NCBI GenBank assembly: GCA_016870425.1
Contig: VGBQ01000003.1
Location: 1 to 32,103 of the forward strand
DNA: 32,103 nucleotides
Reading direction: 5' to 3'
Source: Actinomycetota bacterium
Lineage (GTDB): Bacteria > Actinomycetota > Actinomycetes > S36-B12
In this document: positions 1-11,940 of the stretch, one piece after another
Layout: the number at the start of each line of letters is the position of its first letter
How positions within the stretch are numbered: the stretch's first letter is position 1
Translations under genes and position numbers: made by a program
Notes under the pieces: model-generated
Seen by the model: the letters and a program-made list of their open reading frames with translations, nothing else
The model's database searches: none
Told to the model about the DNA's origin: nothing

Positions 1-2766
<2,766 letters not shown>

Positions 2767-2830
2767 CTGGTCATCCTAGACGGGCCCACTGGCGCTCTGA
2801 CCGCCCGGCAGTCGCGGCCGACCCGGGCCC

Positions 2831-3421
2831 TCACCCCTCCATGTCGATGCGCACCAGCCCCCAGCGCGCCGCCCGGACCACAGCTTCCGTGCGCGAGCGC
2901 ACCTGCAACTTCTCGTAGATGCGGCGCACATGGTTCCTCACCGTGTTGTCGCTGATCACCAGGGATTCGGCGATCTCGCGGTTGGTGCTGCCGGCGCACA
3001 ACAGCGACAGCACCTGCGACTCTCGCCGTGTCAACTCCGGTGGCCGCGCCCCCGCAGCCTCCGATCGGGGCCCGGCATGGACGACCGTGCGACCCTCCGC
3101 CACGGCCCTCACCGACTGGACGAGCATGGCCTCGTCGATGTCGCGATCCACGGCGCCCTTGATGCCGGCAGCAACGAGCGCACTCAGTGCATCCGTCGTC
3201 GCTGTAGCCACGAGCGCGAGGACGGGAACCTCGCCCACATGAGCACGCATGCGCGCGGCCTCCTCGACCACCCTCGAGGCCGACACCTCCCACACCACGA
3301 TGCTCGGCGTCGCGGAGAGCGTCGCCAGATCGTCAGAGACCTGCCATCCCGCGTCGGCGAGGATCGCGAGGACCCCGCGCCGGACGACCGGCGTCGAGGC
3401 GATCACGAGAGCGGCGGGCAC
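2831..3421 (-). CDS. LuxR-family (NarL/FixJ-like) transcriptional regulator with degenerate receiver domain
   Basis: C-terminal [59 protein letters not shown]-terminal receiver-like fold without canonical DD/D/K residues. Confidence 0.88.
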   Translation of the reverse strand: MPAALVIASTPVVRRGVLAILADAGWQVSDDLATLSATPSIVVWEVSASRVVEEAARMRAHVGEVPVLALVATATTDALSALVAAGIKGAVDRDIDEAMLVQSVRAVAEGRTVVHAGPRSEAAGARPPELTRRESQVLSLLCAGSTNREIAESLVISDNTVRNHVRRIYEKLQVRSRTEAVVRAARWGLVRIDMEG

Positions 3422-4191
3422 GCGCCCAGTGTGCTGGACGCTCCTGCACCACGTGAGCGTGAGGTGGCCGCGATGGCCGCGACACGGACCCCGGTCACTC
3501 CCGCGGCACGCAGGGCACGGGAGGCCTCAGCGACGGTCGCGCCCGTCGTGATGATGTCGTCGACGATGACGACCGGACCCGCAGGAGGGCGGAGACAGCT
3601 GAGCGCGCCGCCCAGATTCACCGAGCGCGCAGCGGCCGAGAGGCCGGACTGGTCCCGGGTGTGCCGCGTGAGCCGCAGGCAGTTGTCCAACCGCACCACC
3701 GCGTCCGGGAGCTCCTGGGTGACGAGAGCGACCGCCTGCCGGACCACCCTCGCCCAAGCGTCTTCGCCGCGGCGCCGTCGCGCAGCCGCAGACGCGGGTA
3801 TGGGCACAATCGCAATGGAAGCACCGCCGTCTGCCGGTGCGAGGTCGTCCAGCGCGGTGTGGATCGCACGGGCGAGAGCAGGAGCCAGGTGGCCCGCCAC
3901 ATCGCGTCGCCCGCGCTCCTTCCACGAGGTGATGACATCGCGCGCTACGCCGCCGTAGTCCGCGACAACGAACGCGGGCACCCATCCCAGTGGAGTCGGC
4001 GAGGGCCGGTGCGGTCGCGCGGCACCGGCGACGGACGCCAGGCACGCATGGCACACCGCGGACCCGGCGAGTCCGCAGCCCGCGCAGGTCGGCGGGGCGC
4101 CGAGGGCGACCGCGTCCGCCAGGACTCGAGCGAGGCCACCAGCGGCGCGCTTCCAGGCGCGAGCCAGGTCTGGGGCGGGTGGGACAGGCAT
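3403..4191 (-). CDS. comF: ComF family protein / phosphoribosyltransferase
   Basis: [15 protein letters not shown] zinc-like motif; PRPP motif [25 protein letters not shown]. Start at [14 protein letters not shown] chosen; an upstream ATG at 4275 is possible. Confidence 0.88.
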   Translation of the reverse strand: MPVPPAPDLARAWKRAAGGLARVLADAVALGAPPTCAGCGLAGSAVCHACLASVAGAARPHRPSPTPLGWVPAFVVADYGGVARDVITSWKERGRRDVAGHLAPALARAIHTALDDLAPADGGASIAIVPIPASAAARRRRGEDAWARVVRQAVALVTQELPDAVVRLDNCLRLTRHTRDQSGLSAAARSVNLGGALSCLRPPAGPVVIVDDIITTGATVAEASRALRAAGVTGVRVAAIAATSRSRGAGASSTLGACPPLS

Positions 4192-4286
4192 GTCACCAGT
4201 GACACCCCTGGGACGGATGGAGACCAGCCCAGGGGCACCGGGAGTGGACGGGTGCCGGGCGGAGAGCCTGTGCACAGAATGGGCGC

Positions 4287-4292
4287 TAGGAT
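4287..4292 (+). promoter_or_regulatory. Possible -10 element (TAGGAT) upstream of ahcY, adjacent to palindrome CTGTGCACAG (4268-4277)
   Basis: TANNNT-type hexamer in the comF/ahcY divergent region; no convincing -35 seen. Confidence 0.3.
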
Positions 4293-4365
4293 GGGGTCAC
4301 GCCCGCCGGACCATCGAAGCCTCGTGCCGTCCGCCGGCCCCACCATCATTTCGAGGTGTCCTGTC

Positions 4366-5814
4366 ATGTCCCATCCCCTGTCCTCTGACTACCGCGTGGC
4401 CGACCTGTCGCTGGCCTCCTTCGGCCGCGACGAGATCCGGCTCGCCGAGCACGAGATGCCCGGCCTCATGGCCATGCGCGAGGAGTTCGGACCGCGCCAG
4501 CCCCTCAAGGGCGCGCGCATCACCGGATCGCTGCACATGACCGTCCAGACGGCGGTCCTCATCGAGACGCTCGTTGCGCTCGGCGCGGAGGTCCGCTGGG
4601 CCTCGTGCAACATCTTCTCGACGCAGGACCACGCCGCCGCTGCCGTCGTCGTCGGCCCTGACGGCACCGTGGACGATCCCCGCGGCGTCCCCGTCTACGC
4701 CTGGAAGGGCGAGACGCTCGACGAGTATTGGTGGTGCACCGAGAAGGTGCTCCTCTGGCCCGACGGCGGTGGCCCCAACATGATCCTGGACGACGGTGGC
4801 GATGCGACGCTCCTGGTCCACAAGGGAACTGAATTCGAAGCAGCGGGAGTTGTGCCGAGCACCGATCCCACCGACTCCGAGGAGTACGCCGTCATCCTGG
4901 AGGTGCTGCGCCGCTCGCTCACCGAGGACCCCCAGCGCTGGACCCGCATCGGCGCCAGCATCCGCGGCGTGACCGAGGAGACCACCACCGGAGTGCACCG
5001 TCTCTACGAGATGCAGAAGGAGGGGCGCCTGCTCTTCCCGGCGATCAACGTCAACGACTCGGTCACCAAGTCGAAGTTCGACAACAAGTACGGCTGCCGG
5101 CACTCGCTCGTCGACGGCATCAACCGGGCGACCGACGTGCTCATCGGCGGCAAGGTCGCGGTCGTGTGCGGCTACGGAGACGTGGGCAAGGGGAGCGCAG
5201 ACTCGCTGCGCGGCCAGGGCGCCCGCGTGATCGTCACCGAGATCGACCCCATCTGCGCCCTGCAGGCAGCCATGGATGGCTACCAGGTCGCGACCATGGA
5301 GGACGTCGTCGACACCGCCGACATCTTCATCACGGCGACCGGTTGCAAGGACGTCATCACGGCCGATCACATGGCGCGGATGAAGCACCAGGCGATCGTG
5401 GGCAACATCGGCCACTTCGACAACGAGATCGGCATGGCCGGCCTCGCCCAGATCCCCGGCGTCGTGCGCCGCACGATCAAGCCCCAGGTCGACGAGTGGG
5501 CCTTCGCCGACGGCCACTCGGTCATCGTGCTGTCCGAGGGTCGCCTACTCAACCTCGGCAATGCGACGGGCCATCCGTCGTTCGTGATGTCGAACTCCTT
5601 CACCAACCAGGTGCTGGCCCAGTTGGAGATCTTCACGCGTCCTGACGAGTACCCGCTCGGCGTCTACACCCTCCCCAAGCACCTCGATGAGAAGGTGGCA
5701 CGCCTGCACCTCGACGCCCTGGGCGTCCGCCTCACCGAGTTGTCCAAGGATCAGGCGGAATACATGGGCGTCGACGTGGCCGGCCCCTACAAGCCCGAGC
5801 TCTACCGCTACTAG
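4366..5814 (+). CDS. ahcY: Adenosylhomocysteinase
   Basis: [69 protein letters not shown]...; NAD site [36 protein letters not shown]-terminus [10 protein letters not shown]. The ORF-track start at 3661 is an overextension. Confidence 0.98.
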   Translation: MSHPLSSDYRVADLSLASFGRDEIRLAEHEMPGLMAMREEFGPRQPLKGARITGSLHMTVQTAVLIETLVALGAEVRWASCNIFSTQDHAAAAVVVGPDGTVDDPRGVPVYAWKGETLDEYWWCTEKVLLWPDGGGPNMILDDGGDATLLVHKGTEFEAAGVVPSTDPTDSEEYAVILEVLRRSLTEDPQRWTRIGASIRGVTEETTTGVHRLYEMQKEGRLLFPAINVNDSVTKSKFDNKYGCRHSLVDGINRATDVLIGGKVAVVCGYGDVGKGSADSLRGQGARVIVTEIDPICALQAAMDGYQVATMEDVVDTADIFITATGCKDVITADHMARMKHQAIVGNIGHFDNEIGMAGLAQIPGVVRRTIKPQVDEWAFADGHSVIVLSEGRLLNLGNATGHPSFVMSNSFTNQVLAQLEIFTRPDEYPLGVYTLPKHLDEKVARLHLDALGVRLTELSKDQAEYMGVDVAGPYKPELYRY

Positions 5815-5847
5815 GCGCCCGCCGCACACCAGCAGACGAAGAGCTGA

Positions 5848-5890
5848 CGCAGGGCCGGATGATGTCTCCACCGACGTCTCCGGCCCTGCG
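5848..5890 (+). terminator. Strong stem-loop after ahcY (probable intrinsic terminator)
   Basis: CGCAGGGCCGG (5848-5858) / CCGGCCCTGCG (5880-5890), 11-bp perfect stem, with an inner GATGTC/GACGTC pairing (one G-U). Confidence 0.75.
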
Positions 5891-5891
5891 C

Positions 5892-6632
5892 ATGCGCGCC
5901 CCCGCCGACTACCCCGGCTGCCCCGTCACGGTCGACATCGCTCTGGCCGAGGGCCGCGTGCTCACGGCACCGAAATGGGGCATCCCCGACGCGATCATCC
6001 CGCTGCTCGGCTTCGTCATCATCTCCGTCGCCGTCGCCGCGGCCGCCGAGAGCATCGGCCTGCCACTGCCCTGGCTGCTCCTCCTCGGCATCACGCTGCC
6101 CTGGGTCGCGCTGGCTGGCTGGCCCCTCCTCACGACCGCCTTCCAGGGCAACGGGCCGCGCATCGACCTGGGCTTGCGCCTCACGTGGCGTGACGTCGGC
6201 TGGGGTCTTGTCGGGGGCGTTGCCGCACTCGTGGCCGGGGGCGCCATCGCACTCGCGCTCCAGGCCGTCTTCGGAGAGTTCACGTCGACGGCCGCTGATG
6301 TCGGCGAGCAGTTGCGTGACGAGGGCCCCTACCTCGCGGTGGTCGCCTTCGCCCTCTGCATCGCCATCGGCGCGCCGATCGCCGAGGAGATCGCCTTCCG
6401 CGGCATGGCGTACAACGCCCTCGCCAAGCGAGGGCTCGGCACCGTCTGGGTCATCGCCCTCACGACCGTCGCCTTCAGCCTTTTCCACCTCGAGCCGGTG
6501 CGGGCGCCCATCCTCCTCGCGAGCGGGCTGGTCCTGGGGGTGCTGAGGTGGAGGACCCGCAGCCTGGGTGCCCCCATCGTGGCCCATGCCGTCAACAACC
6601 TGCCAGGGGCAGCATTCCTGCTCGTGGGATGA
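5892..6632 (+). CDS. CPBP (CAAX-like) family intramembrane metalloprotease
   Basis: Motifs APIAEEIAFRGMAYNALAKR, FSLFHLEP, HAVNN, multiple TM segments. Start uncertain: ATG 5892 or GTG 5958 (MLTAPKWGIPDAII); ORF-track ATG 5859 lies inside the ahcY terminator hairpin. Confidence 0.85.
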   Translation: MRAPADYPGCPVTVDIALAEGRVLTAPKWGIPDAIIPLLGFVIISVAVAAAAESIGLPLPWLLLLGITLPWVALAGWPLLTTAFQGNGPRIDLGLRLTWRDVGWGLVGGVAALVAGGAIALALQAVFGEFTSTAADVGEQLRDEGPYLAVVAFALCIAIGAPIAEEIAFRGMAYNALAKRGLGTVWVIALTTVAFSLFHLEPVRAPILLASGLVLGVLRWRTRSLGAPIVAHAVNNLPGAAFLLVG

Positions 6633-6644
6633 CACCATGATCCC

Positions 6645-7322
6645 GTGAGAGGTCGTGTCCTGGTCGTCGATGACGACGTAGCGCTCGCCGAGATGCTGGG
6701 CATCGTCCTGCGCGGCGAGGGCTTCGATCCGGTCTTCTGCGCCGATGGCGGTGAGGCTGTCCAGGCGTTCCGGGACTCGCGACCCGACATCATCCTGCTC
6801 GACCTCATGCTGCCCGGCATGGACGGCATCGACGTGTGCCGTGCCATCCGCCAGGAGTCGGGCGTGCCCATCGTGATGCTCACAGCCAAGAACGACACCA
6901 TCGACGTCGTTCTCGGCCTCGAGTCGGGTGCGGATGACTACGTCGTCAAGCCCTTCAAGCCCAAGGAGCTCGTCGCTCGACTGCGTGCTCGCGTGCGCCG
7001 CAGCGATGAGACAGCCGTCGGCACCCTGGAGATCGGTGACGTGACGATCGACGTCGCTGGACACGTCGTGCGCCGGGGGGACCGCATCGTGCCTCTCACG
7101 CCGCTGGAGTTCGACCTCCTGGTCTGCCTCGCTCGCAAGCCGTGGCAGGTCTTTACGCGCGAGGTGCTGCTGCAGGAAGTCTGGGGATACCGCCACGCCG
7201 CCGACACGCGCTTGGTCAATGTGCACGTGCAGCGCCTGCGCGCCAAGATCGAGCACGATCCGGAGCATCCTGAGATCGTGCTCACGGTGCGCGGCGTGGG
7301 GTACAAGGCCGGCCCGCCATGA
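6645..7322 (+). CDS. mtrA: Two-component response regulator MtrA (OmpR/PhoB class)
   Basis: VLVVDDDVALAEMLGIVLRGEGF...IILLDLMLPGMDGIDVCRAIR...KPFKPKELVARLRARVRR; winged-helix C-terminus RLVNVHVQRLRAKIEHDPEHPEIVLTVRGVGYKAG; followed by mtrB/lpqB. GTG start. Confidence 0.95.
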   Translation: MRGRVLVVDDDVALAEMLGIVLRGEGFDPVFCADGGEAVQAFRDSRPDIILLDLMLPGMDGIDVCRAIRQESGVPIVMLTAKNDTIDVVLGLESGADDYVVKPFKPKELVARLRARVRRSDETAVGTLEIGDVTIDVAGHVVRRGDRIVPLTPLEFDLLVCLARKPWQVFTREVLLQEVWGYRHAADTRLVNVHVQRLRAKIEHDPEHPEIVLTVRGVGYKAGPP

Positions 7323-8962
7323 CGACCAGCCCGACGAGTCCCGCGACTCCGAGGGCTCCGTCGGCCCCACTGCCGATCCTCGGCCTCTGGCGCCGATCCC
7401 TCCTGCTCAGGGTCACCGCCACGACCCTGCTCCTCTCCATGGTCGTCATGACCATCCTGGGCTTCCTTCTGCTCTCGCGCGTCACCACCGGTCTCCTCGA
7501 CTCAGCGGAGCGCACGGCGGTCACCGAGGCGAGCGTGGGCCTCACCGACGCCCAGCGCATCTCCGCGGCAGCAGCCTCCGGCACCAGTGCCGCATCGCCC
7601 GCAAGTGTCGTGGACACCATCGTTGCCTCGCTCGCGGCGCGGGCGGGCAGTCCCCCGCAGTACGACGTCCTGCTGCTCGCTGGAGACACGCAGGGGACCG
7701 CGCCTGAGCGCGGCACCAACCTCGTGTCGGATGCGAGCGTCCCGCCGGCGCTGCGCCAAACCATCCTCGCCACCGAGCGGCAGTCATGGACCTACACCGA
7801 GATCCGCTACCTCGACGGACGCAGCGCACCAGGCATCGTGGTAGGAGCACCGCTCGCCGTGACGGACGTCGGGACCTATGAGCTCTACTACCTCTTCCCC
7901 CTGACCGACGAGGAGACCACGCTCGACCTCGTCCGCAGCACAGTCGTGGGCACGGGCATCCTCCTCGTCGCCCTGCTCGGCGCCGTCGCCGCGGTCGTGA
8001 CGCGCCAGGTCGTGGCACCTGTCCGATCGGCAGCCCGCGTCGCGGAGCAGTTCTCCGAGGGCCACCTGCGCGAACGCATGACCGTGCGTGGCGAGGACGA
8101 CCTCGCTCGATTGGCGACGTCGTTCAATGACATGGCCGACAGCCTGGAGCAGCAGATCCACCGCCTCGAGGAGCTATCGGCGGTGCAGCAGCGCTTCGTG
8201 TCGGACGTCTCCCATGAGCTGCGCACTCCGCTGACGACGATTCGCATGGCGGCTGACCTGATCTTCGAAGGACGCAGCGATCTCGATCCGCCCACGGCGC
8301 GCTCCGCCGAGCTGCTGCAGACCCAGTTGGACCGCTTCGAGAACCTCCTCGGCGACCTGCTCGAGATCTCCCGCTATGACGCGGGGGCGGCCGTCCTGGA
8401 CCTCGAGACCGTCGACCTGGCCGCACTCGTGCGCCGGGCCGCAGAGTCCGCTCGCCCCCTGGCCGAACGCCGGGGTTGCGAGATCGAGGTGACCGCGCTT
8501 GTCGAGCCCTGTCCCGTCGAGTGCGACTCCAGGCGCATCGACCGCGTGCTGCGCAACCTCCTGGACAACGCCATCGAGCACGGCGAGGGTCAGCCGATCA
8601 AGGTGGTCGTCGCGGGTGACGGTTCCGCAGCCGCGGTCACCGTGCGCGACCACGGTGTCGGACTGTCTGAGGCGGATATCGCGCACGTCTTCGATCGATT
8701 CTGGCGGGCCGATCCCGCCCGCGCCCGCACGACCGGAGGCACGGGACTGGGCCTGTCAATCGCCCAGGAGGACACGCGTCTCCACGCCGGCTGGCTCGAG
8801 GCGTGGGGAGCGCCGGGTGAGGGTGCATGCTTCCGGCTCACCCTCCCGTGCCGAGCCGATGTCACCCTTGAAGATTCCCCGCTGCCCCTCGCACCGGAGG
8901 AAGCGCTCGCCGATCCCGACCCCGCGCCGGACAGCGCGAGCGCAGCCGAGGTCAGCGCATGA
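7319..8962 (+). CDS. mtrB: Sensor histidine kinase MtrB
   Basis: HAMP, H-box FVSDVSHELRTPLTTIRMAADLIFEGRSDLDPPTARSAELLQTQLDRFENLLGDLLEISRYDAG, N/G boxes; ATGA overlap with mtrA. Confidence 0.95.
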   Translation: MTTSPTSPATPRAPSAPLPILGLWRRSLLLRVTATTLLLSMVVMTILGFLLLSRVTTGLLDSAERTAVTEASVGLTDAQRISAAAASGTSAASPASVVDTIVASLAARAGSPPQYDVLLLAGDTQGTAPERGTNLVSDASVPPALRQTILATERQSWTYTEIRYLDGRSAPGIVVGAPLAVTDVGTYELYYLFPLTDEETTLDLVRSTVVGTGILLVALLGAVAAVVTRQVVAPVRSAARVAEQFSEGHLRERMTVRGEDDLARLATSFNDMADSLEQQIHRLEELSAVQQRFVSDVSHELRTPLTTIRMAADLIFEGRSDLDPPTARSAELLQTQLDRFENLLGDLLEISRYDAGAAVLDLETVDLAALVRRAAESARPLAERRGCEIEVTALVEPCPVECDSRRIDRVLRNLLDNAIEHGEGQPIKVVVAGDGSAAAVTVRDHGVGLSEADIAHVFDRFWRADPARARTTGGTGLGLSIAQEDTRLHAGWLEAWGAPGEGACFRLTLPCRADVTLEDSPLPLAPEEALADPDPAPDSASAAEVSA

Positions 8963-10653
8963 TCGGCCGGTGGTCAGTGGCGTGGGTGGCGCTCCTCCCG
9001 GTCCTTGCGGCGTGCGCCACGATCCCGACGAGCGGGCCCATCCAGCAGGGCATCGAGGTCGGGGTCGACACCACCGACCAGGTCATCCGGGTCATCGCGC
9101 GCCCGCCGCAGCCGGACATGACCCCCGCCGAGGTCGTGTCGGGCTTCCTCCAGGCGTCGGCTTCCTTCGAGGACGACCACGCCATCGCCCGGGAGTACCT
9201 CACGCCGCAGGCCGCAGCGACCTGGGACCCTGCGGCGCGCGTCAGCGTGTACGACGGCGTGCCAACCATCGTCCCCGATGGGGTCTCCGCGGTCGACATG
9301 ACCGCGACTCGAGTGGGCTCGATCGATGCGGACGGTCGCTACGAGGTGGCTCCCCCTGCGAGCCTGATCGCGGACTCGATCGACATGACCTTCATTGACG
9401 GCAACTGGCGCATTGCCACTCCCCCGCCGGGCCTGCTCCTGTCGCGATCCGACGTCGAGCGGGCATTCCGCGCCTTCGAGGTCTACTTCCTCGATCCGAC
9501 CTTCACCAGCCTGGTTCCCGATCCGCGCTACTTCCCCGTCGACGGTCCCACGCCCGCGACCGCGCTGACGCGCGCACTGCTGGAGGGTCCCACGGAGTGG
9601 ATCGCACCGGCGGTGCGCACCGCTTTTCCCGACGGGACATCGCTCGCCGTCGATGCCGTGCCCGTCGTCGACGGAGTCGCGCGTGTCGATCTCGATCCAC
9701 AGGTGCGACTGGTCGACGAGCAGACTCGCCAGGCGCTGTCGGCGCAGTTGACCTGGACTTTGCGCCAGGTGCCCGGCGTGCGCTTCCTCGACCTCAACGC
9801 CGGGGGCCAGGTGCTCGATGTGCTGGGCGCGGTGAATCCGCAGCCCGTGGATAGCTGGTCGGCGTACGACCCCAATGCCATGCCGGGCGGCACGACACCC
9901 CTCGGCGTGCTCAGCGGCCGCGTCATCGACCTCGCTCGCACCCCGCCGCTGCCCGTGCCCGGCTCCGCGGGACTGGGCAGCCCGCCGCTGGATGGAATCG
10001 CCATCACGCTGGCGGGCGACAGCGTGGCCGGACTGGATACCGAGGCACGCCTGTGGCGTGGGCCCATCCAGCCGGGAGCCCGGCTCATCGAGGTCCTCGA
10101 CGAGCCGGGACAGTCGCGGCCGTCCTTCGGCCGAGGGGAGGATGCGTGGGTCGTCGGCCCCGACGGCATCCTGCGGCGCGTCGACCCACAGGGGACCACC
10201 AACGTGGTCCAGGTCGACGGCTTGCGTCCCAAGACACAACTCGAGTCGGTTTCGGTCAGTCGCGATGGCACGCGCATCGCACTGACGGTCCGGCGAGGGC
10301 CCCGCACCTTCGTCATGCTTGCGGTCATCACCGTGCGCGAAGGCACCGCGCGCGTGGAGTCACCCGTGCGCGTCGACAACCGACTCACCACGGTGAGTGA
10401 CGTGGCGTGGGCCGACGATGACCGGCTGGTGGCCCTCGGCGTCGAGGGTGCCGGCACGGTGGCTGTCTACGAGATCGATCTGAGCAGGTGGCAGCTACGC
10501 TCACTCGGGGCGCCGCCCGGAGCCGTGCGCATCGCCGCGGCGCCCGGCACGCCGATCCTCGCCGCCACCGCGGACCAGCGCATCTGGGAGTACACCTCCG
10601 GCCCCTGGCGGCCCGGGCCCCGGGGGTCCAGCCCGGCCTATCCCGGCAGCTGA
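8959..10653 (+). CDS. lpqB: Lipoprotein LpqB (GerMN/beta-propeller)
   Basis: Lipobox LPVLAACATIPTSGPIQQG; ATGA overlap with mtrB; conserved mtrAB-lpqB order. Confidence 0.93.
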   Translation: MIGRWSVAWVALLPVLAACATIPTSGPIQQGIEVGVDTTDQVIRVIARPPQPDMTPAEVVSGFLQASASFEDDHAIAREYLTPQAAATWDPAARVSVYDGVPTIVPDGVSAVDMTATRVGSIDADGRYEVAPPASLIADSIDMTFIDGNWRIATPPPGLLLSRSDVERAFRAFEVYFLDPTFTSLVPDPRYFPVDGPTPATALTRALLEGPTEWIAPAVRTAFPDGTSLAVDAVPVVDGVARVDLDPQVRLVDEQTRQALSAQLTWTLRQVPGVRFLDLNAGGQVLDVLGAVNPQPVDSWSAYDPNAMPGGTTPLGVLSGRVIDLARTPPLPVPGSAGLGSPPLDGIAITLAGDSVAGLDTEARLWRGPIQPGARLIEVLDEPGQSRPSFGRGEDAWVVGPDGILRRVDPQGTTNVVQVDGLRPKTQLESVSVSRDGTRIALTVRRGPRTFVMLAVITVREGTARVESPVRVDNRLTTVSDVAWADDDRLVALGVEGAGTVAVYEIDLSRWQLRSLGAPPGAVRIAAAPGTPILAATADQRIWEYTSGPWRPGPRGSSPAYPGS

Positions 10654-11720
10654 CCGGTCGCCGCTCCTGTCACCACGGCTGCCCGGCCTTCGGGCTCGAC
10701 AGCAGCGGTCGCTTCATCGGGAGCCCACACCGCCGCCTGTCCCACGCGGATGACCTCGCCGGCTCCAGCGCCCCCGACGATGCGCACGGGTCCTTCGAGT
10801 GCCAGGACGAGTCGATGTCGACCCGCGACGACCTCACCGGGGTCACTGGAGACGACGAGGTCAAAGGGCATCCCCGCCGGGGCGAGCACACCACCGGCCA
10901 CCGTCTCCAGCCGCTGAGGGGTGCGTTCGGCGTGCACCGCCGCGAGGGCCTCCTCCACAGCGACCGTCTTGCTGGTGAGCCCGAGTCTGAGGACGTTGTC
11001 GGAGGAGGTCATCACCTCGATGCCCAAGCCGCCGACGTAGGAGTGCACGACCCCAGCGCTCACCGCGACGGCCTCGCCGGGCTGGAGGACATCGTGGTCG
11101 AGCAGGACGGTCACGAGCACCCCCGCATCCGTGGGGAAGGAAGCGATCACGCGCTCCAGCGCCATGACGGCAGGAGTGTCCCATCCGCGGCGGGCCGCGG
11201 CATCGACGAGGCGACCGGCGATCTCTGCTCGTTGTGGCGCTGGCAGTTCGATGACCTGGCGCGCGGAGGCGACCGGGTCGCCGGCACGCACCGTCGCGAC
11301 GACCTGAGGGCTCGCGCCGGCCTCAGCGAGCACCGCTGCGGCTTCTCCGGGGTCCCGCCAGCCCACGTGCACATCGAAGGGCGCCAGAGCCACGAGCATC
11401 TCCGCCTTCTCGGCATCGTCCGCGAAGAGCGGTGAGCCGGAGGACCAACCGCGACGGGCGAGAGCGCCATCGGGATGGACCTGGATGGAAAGCGGGTTGC
11501 CCGCGGCCAGCAACTTCACCAGGGGCATACCCCGGTGTGCGTCAAGATCCGACAGACATCGCCCCGCATCCGCACCGGTGACCACGAGCGTGGGGCCGGA
11601 GGGATGGGTGCCGAACCAGAGCTCAGCCTGCGGTGCTCCGGTCGCACCGTGCCAACGCGCCAGTCCGTCGACGATCCCCCAGTCGTATTCCTGGAGAGCG
11701 CCCGCGACGATATGCGGCAT
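10638..11720 (-). CDS. manA: Mannose-6-phosphate isomerase, class I
   Basis: QAELWFGTHPSGP, LSIQVHPDGALA, KAEMLVALAPFDVHVGWR, VSAGVVHSYVGGLGIEVMTSSDNVLRLGLTSK. Confidence 0.93.
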   Translation of the reverse strand: MPHIVAGALQEYDWGIVDGLARWHGATGAPQAELWFGTHPSGPTLVVTGADAGRCLSDLDAHRGMPLVKLLAAGNPLSIQVHPDGALARRGWSSGSPLFADDAEKAEMLVALAPFDVHVGWRDPGEAAAVLAEAGASPQVVATVRAGDPVASARQVIELPAPQRAEIAGRLVDAAARRGWDTPAVMALERVIASFPTDAGVLVTVLLDHDVLQPGEAVAVSAGVVHSYVGGLGIEVMTSSDNVLRLGLTSKTVAVEEALAAVHAERTPQRLETVAGGVLAPAGMPFDLVVSSDPGEVVAGRHRLVLALEGPVRIVGGAGAGEVIRVGQAAVWAPDEATAAVEPEGRAAVVTGAATGQLPG

Positions 11721-11929
11721 CAGCGGGCCGCCGCATCCCCTGATCCTCCCGGTGGGACGGCCTCGTCAAGGAGCATCACCGGGATCCCGTCACGCACCGG
11801 GAACCCCCGCCCGCAGATCCGGCACACGAGCAGCCGGCGCTCACCATCGACATCAAGCTCGCCGTGGTCGGAGCACGGGCAGGCAAGGATCTCCAGCAGC
11901 AGCGGGTCCAGTCCCAGCGTCTCCGTCAT
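11720..11929 (-). CDS. Trm112 family small zinc-binding-like protein
   Basis: MTETLGLDPLLLEILACPCSDHGELDVDGERRLLVCRICGRGFPVRDGIPVMLLDEA; start trimmed from ORF-track 12061. Confidence 0.85.
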   Translation of the reverse strand: MTETLGLDPLLLEILACPCSDHGELDVDGERRLLVCRICGRGFPVRDGIPVMLLDEAVPPGGSGDAAAR

Positions 11930-11940
11930 GTCAGTCCTCC

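Noticed and set aside
4192-4365. Possible SAH or SAM riboswitch upstream of ahcY
   Set aside because: I looked for the conserved SAH-riboswitch core and did not find it; the region is not obviously structured beyond the short palindrome. A covariance-model search would settle this.
4297-5517. 406-aa minus-strand ORF opposite ahcY
   Set aside because: Antisense artefact of a conserved gene.
10620-10660. Terminator between convergent lpqB and manA
   Set aside because: The genes overlap by 16 bp and the local GGCCCGGGCCCC sequence is GC-rich coding without a clear stem-loop plus tail.
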